NCBI GenBank assembly: GCA_964200185.2
Contig: CAXNAD020000086.1
Coordinates: 1 to 31,119, forward strand
DNA length: 31,119 nucleotides
Direction: 5' to 3'
From: Choristocarpus tenellus KU-1152
Lineage: Eukaryota; Phaeophyceae
The notes under the pieces were generated by a model. That model made no database searches. It saw only the letters and a program-made list of their open reading frames with translations, and was not told the DNA's origin. Of this stretch, positions 23,507-31,119 are shown piece by piece. Positions within the stretch are counted from its first letter, which is position 1. Each line of letters begins with the position of its first letter. The position numbers and the translations under genes are program-made.

Positions 23507-24042
23507 CTCCCTCTGTCCCATAAGTCTGTTCCTTTATGCACGTACCTCTTCAGGATGACCTCTGATTTCAACAAGGATTTCGCTTTGGATTCCTCGGAAA
23601 ATTTTACAAAAGATGAGTTTATTTGAAGAGTATAGGAAGGTCTGGACCGTGTTAAAACATAGGCTACTCATCTTTTGTGTTACTGATATTATACTCCCTC
23701 TGTCCCATAAGTCTGTTCTTTTATGCATGTAACCCTTCGGGATGACCTCCATTTTCAAAACGGATTTTTGGATTGGATTTCTTGATGTGTTTTTCCATTA
23801 GAATACAATTCCTCACTTTCACTCAATGCCATCAATTCACCAATTCAGTGCCTTCTTGTGGACCTATGCCCACCTAACCTCTGTTCCATATTTTCAGAAC
23901 AATTTTGGGATATACTTTTTAAAATATAACTTATCTTACGTAAATTTTTCCGAGGAACCCAACGAAAAATCCATTTTGAAATCAGAGGTCATCCCGAAGA
24001 GGTACAGGTACATGCATAAAGGAACAGACTTAAGGGACAAAG
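23507..24042 (+). mobile_element. Non-autonomous mariner derivative (MITE-like), about 536 bp
   Basis: The left end 23507-23600 (CTCCCTCTGTCCCATAAGTC start) and the right end 23951-24042 form about 95-bp inverted repeats that match each other closely, including CTCTGATTTCAA and TTCCTCGGAAAA. TA flanks both sides (23505-23506 and 24043-24044). They are related to, but distinct from, the ends of the 2-kb element upstream. The interior has no transposase. A second left-type end (23694 to about 23785) lies inside, so the structure is compound. Confidence 0.75.
23694..23785 (+). repeat. Extra left-type mariner end nested in the MITE
   Basis: Begins CTCCCTCTGTCCCATAAGTC right after TA (23692-23693), in the same orientation as the 23507 end 187 bases upstream. 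Downstream it diverges (GACCTCCATTTTCAAAACGG), so it is a different subfamily copy. No matching private right end is visible, so it is a solo or truncated insertion. Confidence 0.7.
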
Positions 24043-24119
24043 TATGACAACAGACAAACCTACTTTCTTAACACAATTGTTTCTGTAGAATATCGTAGCT
24101 GTCAAAAATTCTTTCCGTA

Positions 24120-24206
24120 AAGAACACTAACAAAAATTAGTATGACACATTTTCATTGGCTTTTCCCCTGCCACATCTCCAAAAAGTCGATAGCAAAATA
24201 GTATAC
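24120..24206 (+). repeat. Diverged copy of the dispersed repeat, 3' part
   Basis: TTTTCATTGGCTTTTCCCCT, then GCCACATCTCCAAAAAGTCG and ATAGCAAAATAGTATA, a diverged version of the 23020-23073 block. Confidence 0.6.
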
Positions 24207-24394
24207 ATAAATATGTTCACAGAATAAAGAAAGAGAAGAAAAGTTACAAAAAAAATTCAACGCACCATTAAAAAAGAATTGAAATGATGTTCATACAAAT
24301 GTGTATGTAGAAATGGAGAGGTCGAAATTCCTGTTGGGATGTGTAGCCAAAGGTTGGCCCAGAGGGCTCTGCAACAACCTAAATAACCCAAATC

Positions 24395-24992
24395 ATGCCC
24401 TTAGATATGGAAATAGAAAATGTTGAAGTCACCAATGACTTCAGTAAGGTCAATGAGGATGAGAAGGACCAGATTCTATGTCTTGCCGTGAAAAAAAGAT
24501 GGCAAGAGGTCCATCTGAAGGACCCTCACTTCAGATTGCTGATGGAAGGAAGGCAAACTAATCCAGAGGAGAATAGGAAAAAATATATATCATCAATGGA
24601 GATAAATGAGTACACCATCAAGCAGGGTCCCAACCAGGAATCTTCCAAGATCTATGTCAAACCTCTTTGGGAGAACCAAGGCAGAGTGCCCCAAGGCTGT
24701 GTTCTGCAACTGTGCCAACTTGAAGGAGTCTTTTACGGATAAGATCGAACATTTTTAGCTCCCAAATTAGAACTCATTTGGAATGGAATGGAATGAGAGC
24801 TGGTGAAAATACAGAATTATGGAGAAGGTAAGTGTCGTGCAATGTTCAATTTAAACCATGTTCGCTTCAGTTTTTGCTTCCTGTTGATCTTTTAGAACTC
24901 AGTCGAGAGATAATTTGACTAGATCCGCCACCCAACAGTCACCCCCTCGTGGCCCTCCTCTACAGGATCTCCAGTTAGCAGACGCGTCGGAG
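24395..24992 (+). CDS. Possible small spliced gene or gene remnant
   Basis: A 115-codon ORF (24395-24742) is charged and protein-like (DEKDQ, KKRWQEVHLKDPHF, NPEENRKK). Its 3' part overlaps another open frame (FGRTKAECPKAVFCN to KESFTDKIEHF, stop about 24760), which suggests a frameshift. Downstream, ATG at 24793 begins MRAGENTELWR and runs to AG|GTAAGT (24827). A pyrimidine-rich tract and TTTTAG precede 24896, where A completes the split codon. The second exon (24896-24992) reads TQSRDNLTRSATQQSPPRGP and on to DASE|GTAAGG. The splice signals and phase agree, but the product is unknown and the relation between the two parts is inferred. The linker of a Ty3-type polyprotein is a remote alternative for the first ORF. 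Confidence 0.3.
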
Positions 24993-27773
24993 GTAAGGGG
25001 GGGTTCCGATAGAGTTTAATTACTCTTTTCCAACTATCTCCTTGGTAGCTCAGGGGCTTACATAAAGTTTAACAAACACTACTCTTGTGGGATTGAATCT
25101 AGCCATGGTTACACATGTGTCAAAAGGCAACACACACCACCAGGATACACAACCTCACTTTAGAAACTACCTCATCGAAGCCATTCACTCATTAAAGGGA
25201 ATGACTAGAGGGATAGCAACCCTCGGACGAAACCTTATCAAGTCTAACAAACAGTTTGCGATGCCCGGGATTAGGTTTTGTTGAAACTTTCATAAACCCC
25301 TAAGTTACCAAGAAAGTAGTCAGTGAAGCTGACTATGTTCTCTGTAGATTAGGGCTTTGCGGAAGTTGTAAAAAACCCTGCAGTCATGGAATGAGTTTTA
25401 ACAAGCAGTACATATGGCCAACAGCATACTATGGAGAGTGTGGGGTGTAATGTGTAAACACAATCCATACAGTGGCAGTGGGTGCTGGTGGAGGGATAAT
25501 TCACCAACCCTGTTATGTCCAGTCCTTCCCGCTACGATGACCTCAATTTTTTGCGTTGTTAGGGGTTAGACTGAGAAAAATCCCCTAGCTGTTGACCTCG
25601 AATTGGCATCATGTTCTTACGATGTCGTGTGGTATGAAATCAGAGGGATTCCAATGTTGTATGTCACAAATAAGTTGCAACATGATCATTGATGTCTTGC
25701 ACCGTATAGTCTTCTAAAGAGTAGGGAATATATTTGTTACTATTTATGAACTGTCCAACTGTCCATTTTTCTTCAATTTCCAATTGAAATATTAGTATCT
25801 TCCGGTCCTCACTCTGATGGGTCCAACATTGGCATATTCTGACATACTCGCTCGATTCCTTACAATCAAATCACCCCAAAGATATTTTAATAGATACCAT
25901 AGATCATAGTGGTCATCAGTCACCCATACTGTGAACACAGACCATTATGCTCAAAATACTCCAACTCGAGGACCTCTTTTTTGGGGGTGGGATGAAGGAT
26001 TGCAATATTTGCACTTTTTATATACGTGATTATATAGACCAAGAAAATACATGCGTGTAGGGGGCTGGGTAGGTTCCTGGCTAGGGTCATTGTGGCACCC
26101 TAAAACGGATGACAATGAGCTGAGTGGTCTCTTCGTAAATCTACACGTAGAATCATTCAGACAAAAACACAAAATAACTTGTTTTTCTGGCATTTCTAAG
26201 AAAAGCTATAGTGCAGAGAAGGGATGATGACACTTGTTTCAGATCTACTGTTATGCGCCTGCTGTATAGTACTAACATATCTTGTAAATTCTTTGTCCCA
26301 TATTATTATATTGATTTGGATATTACATCACAAATAAAACATATTTTTCATTGTGTTGAGCTAAGGTTCTCTAGGGTGGGGAAACGATAGGGTGGCGGCA
26401 TGTGTGAGCATGCTCATATGCTGACAATGTGGGTGTTGTGTCTTGGACTGGAATCTGGGCAGTAGAGAGTTAGTTACTGACGGTATCTACATAGGATATT
26501 TGGTTTAAGTTTATGCTGACTAAGTTCAAGACAGAAACTGTGTGCCATCGGCTCCTAACAAGGCCATATGACATAATTACAGTTCTATCAAACCCAAGTC
26601 GTTTGTTTGGTCATTGTTCTACCAAACAGGTAGTGACCTACAGATCATATTAATGGTTCCAAACGGTTGTAAGGGTTACATGAAAGCAGCGGCTGCTTAC
26701 AAATGAGAATCATCGATTCTATTAGAACAAGCAACAAACATTATCTTAGGAAAAGTGCCCATAGAGTTCTGAACTATGAAATGATAAGATCAGAAATAGC
26801 GTTCCTTGTGTAGATTGTGTTGGTAGCAGAGATAGTTCAAAGATTTTTCCATAGAAATATGCTGACTTGATTCTAGTTGAGGTCATCCTATTATCCCAAA
26901 ATAGTTTGGTGCATTCAGGGTACAAGGAATTGATGCAGTACTTAGCGTGTCCTTTTTATATTTTGGAGTAGATAATGTTCTTGCATTTAAGTGCAACAAG
27001 CACATATTTGCTCCTCTCTGGACCATTGCAATCTCTGCCTTTCTTTGTGGTCCTGTTGTCCAGTCCACAAATGAAATGAATGAGGTCAGTACTAAGGGAG
27101 CTTAAGCTACTAACAGTATTGTTGCTGGGTCCAAAATATGGTGCTAGAAATTATTCGGATAAGGGTTCTAGAACCTTTGGAGTATATTTCATGTGCAGGG
27201 GATCTTACCAAATCTGACCTTCCGCTGTGGATACATAGTTCTGTCGATCTGAACTACACAACCAGTTACATTTCTGTGTTACAATTGATTATCCTTTGTT
27301 CAACATATTTTCGGCACAAAGGGTTTTAAAAACTGCGGGGCGGCAGTTTGTGACAAATTGGTGGTTAATACTGGGAGTGTTGCAACTGACCTACTTCATC
27401 CTTATCTGTTCAGTCTTAAAGTTCAGACAATACTTGAGCAATCAACACACCTGGCAACGACGCACACAATATCAATTGTTGTGCTTGCTCACGCTATCTG
27501 AATACACGAGTTAGTTGGGTGCACAGATCTGGTGCTTTGGGTGCAGTTATCTTACCCACTCGTCACTCCTCCTCCTCCCTCATGACACTGCTTGCCCCAT
27601 GGCAATGAAGGTTCCCCACCACCACCTAGCGTTTCCTTCTTACTATCTGTGTGGTTGAACACCATGCAGTAGTATGTACATGTATATCTCCCCGATGAAA
27701 TTGCCCATGGTAGGACTAATTTTGTATGAATACAAACATCCTCAATCAAAATCAATCTCTCACACATTTCCTC
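24993..27773. other. No supported gene
   Basis: Short ORFs of 60-80 codons only. TTTTGGAGTAGATAA near 26960 repeats part of the palindrome inside the mariner element. Further exons of the 24.4-25.0 kb candidate may lie here, but none is clear. Confidence 0.45.
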
Positions 27774-28005
27774 TATAAAGGAGTGTAGACTGCCATCTAC
27801 ACCATGATCTGAACGTGATATTCATTCAACACACCGAGAGTTCTAAACTCGCATTTGCACGTAGCAATTCCTACACACATCTACTCTCCCCTTCTTGCAG
27901 CTCTTGAAGACCCTTCAAGGTGCTAGTAACCAGTCTAAGACAAAGCATCCTCAGGAGATGGCTTCTGGCAAGACAAGGTCTAGGGCAAAGGGAAGAAGAC
28001 AGTGA
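27774..28005 (+). promoter_or_regulatory. TATA-like promoter followed by a possible leader intron and short basic ORF
   Basis: TATAAAG at 27774-27780. About 120 bases on, a pyrimidine-rich tract ends CTTCTTGCAG (27900), a good 3' splice site. Then an open frame of 19 codons leads to ATG 27958, MASGKTRSRAKGRRQ, stop TGA 28003-28005. A second frame over the same bases reads GKKTVKKGDQPNMEIY to TAA, so a frameshift may hide a longer basic protein. No family is recognised. Confidence 0.25.
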
Positions 28006-28404
28006 AGAAGGGTGACCAGCCTAACATGGAGATCTATCTGGAAGGAGGTTCAAGATCTGCCCCTATGCACAGATAAACTGATTTCTATGTATCCAAGGAG
28101 GATACCACTTTTAGTACTTACGAAACGGATGGTGTTTGAGGTGATACAATAAACAATATCAGAAAGGTGTGGGGAGGATTTAGTCTCTTGCATTTTCACA
28201 AGTGAGTAACCAGTAGCCCCCAATTCCCTCTCCATCCCCAACTGCAAATACAATCCCTTTTCCTGGTAGAGGAGCCAACTACCCCCTCCCTCTGCAATCC
28301 CACCTCCAAACCAGAAAGCAGAACAGAAAAGAAACGTACAGCAACCAAGTTTGTCCCAAAAAGAAATAAGTCGATCGCAGCTCTCATCCTTGATATATTT
28401 CCAC

Positions 28405-28584
28405 CTTGTAAAACACCACCGGGCCAATGCCTCAGCAAGGAACTCCCCTCGCTTCACACCATCGAGAAACAAGCTGCTCCTTCTCACACTGTGTAGAGGG
28501 CTTGATGTACGCCAGGTCGCGTGGCTTGTACCCCACCTTCAGGAGGGATCCCAGCAAACCCAGGAATACACTGCTCTTGCCCAC
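28405..28584 (-). pseudogene. Exon of a P-loop NTPase (CobQ/BioD-like) with an in-frame TGA
   Basis: A 60-codon exon lies exactly between an acceptor (ATTAAG|GTG, 28584) and a donor (TACAAG|GTGGAA, 28405), phase 0 on both sides. It begins VGKSSVFLGLLGSLLK, the end of a Walker A loop (GKSS) and its helix, then GYKPRDLAYIKPSTQCEKEQ, a switch-like Tyr-Ile-Lys-Pro segment typical of dethiobiotin synthetase/CobQ-type ATPases, and a final GIGPVVFYK. TGA (28432-28434) lies between GVPC and GIGPVV. Base use is richer in G and C than the surroundings. Neighbouring exons for the start of Walker A and the rest of the domain were not found. It could be a gene broken by CGA to TGA, or a selenocysteine codon. 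Confidence 0.6.
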
Positions 28585-28652
28585 CTTAATGGCATAACAC
28601 ACAAGGTAAACATAGTATAGATGACTTACAATCATTTCTATCATGCAGTTCC

Positions 28653-28871
28653 ATGAAGCAAAGAGAGGTTTTCATTTCAATGACTCAAGCTGTTGGATCT
28701 GCTTGGGGGGCCAGGGGGAGGGAAGGGTGGCATGGGACGTTACATGCTAATTGCAAGTTGAAGGCTTCTTATGGAGGCCATAATGTTGTGTGCCCCATGG
28801 AAATATCAGGGTGGTGCACACACCACTATAGCCACTGTATGAAGCCCTCAATAGGCAATTACCACGCGTAG
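28653..28871 (+). CDS. 72-codon ORF, coding-like but unidentified
   Basis: The ORF reads MKQREVFISMTQAVGSAW, then Gly/Arg/Trp-rich sequence, CKLKASYGGHNVVCPMEISG, and ends SIGNYHA. Composition is more protein-like than most short ORFs here, and other frames just downstream stay open in short runs (for example DGTPMRKDTLMCYHKRYGW around 28953-29010). This suggests a decayed gene or transposon ORF. No family is recognised. Confidence 0.2.
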   Translation: MKQREVFISMTQAVGSAWGARGREGWHGTLHANCKLKASYGGHNVVCPMEISGWCTHHYSHCMKPSIGNYHA

Positions 28872-29249
28872 AGCAAAATGAAACATTATGATAATATAAA
28901 CAAGTCAATATGCACAAGACAAGAATGGCACGACCAATAAGTACACACAGAATGACGGCACGCCAATGAGGAAAGACACCCTTATGTGCTATCACAAGAG
29001 GTATGGATGGGTCTGAGCATTCTGTATGTTGACATCCCCAACCATGGTATGTATACCAACCATCTAGTCCACAGTGTTTTCGAGGTCCATGGTTATTGAA
29101 GTCATGCATGAGACTAACAGGTGGATAAAATAATATTCAATTTTGAGTATGAAAAGTTGATGGATTCACATCAGAAAGGCGTGGAAAATGGTTGCGTCTT
29201 CATCAAAATCCTTCAACTGTTGGAATTTGTAAAAAACAACCAGAACATG

Positions 29250-30000
29250 GGGGCACAACGCAAACATGCCAGTCCCTGTGGGTGAAGCTTTATGTCGAAC
29301 ATTTCTTTGCCGACCAAGAAGTGCAAATGATTGTCAAATAACACATCCTTCACACCTTTCCTTCCTCATGCCTTACCCATATTTTATATGCTCTACATTA
29401 ATGGATGGTGACATAGCAATGTTCACGGTCGGAGTTGGTGGTTTGAGATGGTGAGACATCAACAAGATATTAAATATGCCTAAAAGAAAGCTGCGCTATT
29501 GATAGAAAGCAGAATTGGCAACTTATTTCTCATCCCAGACTTTGAACCCAACTCTGTGGGAGAATTGAAAAAGGTGTATGGAAAAGTGCCCACCTCTACA
29601 AAAGGGATTAAATTGTCACAGTCAAGACATAGTGAGGCTAGCACAGGGGTTGATGCTGTCGATGTGACAAGCAAAAGGTGGAGATGGGAATGAGGTGAAG
29701 TTGATGTGCCTCAGCAACCAATGGGTGAGAGTGTAACACCTGTGGACGTCAGCAGTGGTACTGATAATGCCTCTGATGAAGCAGAGGGTACAGCATGTTC
29801 AGGTTCTCCTCCGTACACCTGTAGGTAAACAGTGGGCGGGGCGATTGAGACAGAGGATTAGAATGGTGAGAGCACCTATCGTACGAAAGAGAATTTCCTG
29901 TATGATAGTGTAGCTTGTCACTTGGAATCCAACTCCAGCAGACAAGATAATGGTGCTGAGAGGATGCAAAAGGACCAACAAAGTGTACGCCAAGATCCTT
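29250..30000 (+). pseudogene. Decayed reading frame with several stops
   Basis: One frame stays largely open from about 29250 to 30000 with scattered stops. The longest pieces are LIESRIGNLFLIPDFEPNSV to KRWRWE (ending at TGA 29691-29693), GEVDVPQQPMGESVTPVDVS to SGSPPYTCR, and ENFLYDSVACHLESNSSRQD. The acidic Ser/Thr/Glu-rich middle and Trp-to-stop pattern (WRWE then TGA) look like a degraded gene. An antisense ORF of 152 codons (29749-30207) overlaps it and is His/Ser/Leu-rich, as expected of a shadow. No domain is identified. Confidence 0.25.
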
Positions 30001-30450
30001 AGAGATGTGATCATTGAGCATGGATTCCTCAAGGATTCCATCAGTACCTATTGAAAGGAGTGGTGGTTGATAATAATGCTGTTTGCACCACCCAAAATTG
30101 AAGGAATGCAAAAAGATAATGAAGCAGACCTTGCAGCTTGCTGCATTTTGATTAAGAGGTTGGGTAAGTTTCTTCATGGAGTCAATGTGGAGGAATGGAA
30201 CACTCACTAATCATCACACGGCAACCCATGTCACAAGCAGATGGAAGAATGAAGGTCACAATTTTGCAACCATGAAAGATGTGGTGGATGGCTTGCCTTT
30301 AAGTGAGTGTCTCATGTCTCCAAACCTCTAAGGGAGCCAGTAAGTATGATGGACAGTAAATTCCTTGTGTATGTATTTTTTTCACTAATATTCATGAGAT
30401 TTAGGGTTGTTCAGAGTAAAGCAATGAAATGTTCTTTCAGTGACTTTGTT

Positions 30451-30684
30451 TCAACTTTGGGCACCTCTTTTTCTCGCATCTTTGCATAAGAGGTTGATTG
30501 AGTCTGGAGTACTTTCTATCTGACCTGATCCTATTTCTGGCTTCCCACAATAACTATTGTAATTGCAACAATTTTTTTTGGAGCAGTATACATAGTAGTC
30601 ATTGTGAGATGCGAAATATGAGTAAGTGCCATCTTCATCCCAGGACCCACTGTAGAGTTTTCGAAGTACTCCGTCGACCAGCAT
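30451..30684 (-). CDS. 77-codon ORF, unidentified
   Basis: Starts MLVDGVLRKLYSGSWDEDGT and continues Tyr/Asn/Cys-rich. ATG follows a GAGGTAG that could be a splice acceptor. Weak coding appearance and no known family. Confidence 0.15.
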   Translation of the reverse strand: MLVDGVLRKLYSGSWDEDGTYSYFASHNDYYVYCSKKNCCNYNSYCGKPEIGSGQIESTPDSINLLCKDARKRGAQS

Positions 30685-31050
30685 CTACCTCTGTCTTGTG
30701 GCGCTTCACTTTGTGCTTGCTTCCCTCTCCTCTTTTCTGAGGTCTTGAAATCAGCGTTGCAGTTCTCAATGTGTAATAGGAACTTCCTTTCCTAGGCCCT
30801 TGGACGGTTCAGAGCCGTAGACTCTGACCCCATCATGGCAACATTGTACAGATCGTCACAGATTTTCAGGTAGTGTCATCATTCGTGTACCCCGTTCACA
30901 CCTGAGATTACCTGAAACGAGGCAAGAAGCATCTCTGTAGCTCGAAGCATTGGTGCTTTTGAAGTATCCAGTTGATTAGTGTTGTGGACAGGCCGTGCCG
31001 GGGACGCAGTATCGTAGGGGTTTGTTTCATGCTAGTACAGTGGGTGTACC

Positions 31051-31093
31051 GATATAAGAGAGGCTAGGGGCAAGCAAAAAAATCTCTTATATC
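31051..31093. repeat. 11-bp inverted repeat near the window end
   Basis: GATATAAGAGA (31051-31061) pairs with TCTCTTATATC (31083-31093) across 21 bases. It could be a hairpin or a transposon end; the window stops too soon to tell. Confidence 0.6.
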
Positions 31094-31119
31094 CTGATCC
31101 TCCCTCCGATGCCCTGTAC

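Noticed and set aside
23826-24047. 73-codon ORF in the MITE
   Set aside because: About half of it is translation of the terminal inverted repeat. No transposase motif is present.
27958-28060. Histone N-terminus suggested by the Lys/Arg-rich short ORF
   Set aside because: No histone-fold sequence follows in any frame; the basic composition alone is not enough.
28050-28487. 145-codon minus-strand ORF overlapping the P-loop exon
   Set aside because: It runs in a different frame from the conserved P-loop/YIKP exon and its own sequence is unremarkable. It starts within that exon and continues into probable intron.
29749-30207. 152-codon minus-strand ORF
   Set aside because: Its His/Ser/Leu-rich composition looks like the antisense of the acidic Ser/Thr-rich decayed frame on the plus strand. 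No motif supports it.

Overview
This is eukaryotic nuclear DNA. It is AT-rich, gene-poor, and its clearest gene is split by canonical GT/AG introns. It also carries decayed Tc1/mariner (plant-type, Stowaway-like) transposons and a 10-N assembly gap at 20264-20273. I saw no bacterial operons, CRISPR arrays or confident tRNA/rRNA genes. The kinase is closest in sequence to the CDKC/CDK9/CDK12 group. Together with the mariner type this would fit a unicellular alga or related protist with long introns and many transposons, but the species cannot be named from the sequence.

Layout. 1-10.9 kb: mostly non-coding, with a small mariner transposase remnant (1451-1627), a 52-bp tandem duplication (5778-5881), two perfect hairpins and a doubtful membrane-protein-like ORF pair (7139-7953). 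10.9-18.6 kb, minus strand: one cyclin-dependent kinase gene that I could reconstruct across eleven exons in a consistent reading frame. It has a Ser/Pro-rich N-terminal exon, a complete kinase domain with an unusual DWG in place of DFG, a 3.5-kb ninth intron and a basic C-terminal tail. 18.6-20.6 kb: intergenic and repeats. 20645-22606: a full-length but dead mariner element with 94-bp terminal inverted repeats flanked by TA. 23507-24042: a short non-autonomous relative with an extra left end nested inside it. Both lie in a cluster of a second repeat family (about 19.9-24.2 kb). 24.4-25.0 kb: a possible small spliced gene on the plus strand. 25-31.1 kb: mostly non-coding, but with one clear 60-codon minus-strand exon (28405-28584) of a P-loop NTPase carrying an in-frame TGA, plus decayed coding-like sequence.

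The genes do not form a pathway. The kinase would act in the nucleus on transcription elongation with a cyclin partner. The rest is mobile DNA, debris and isolated exons.
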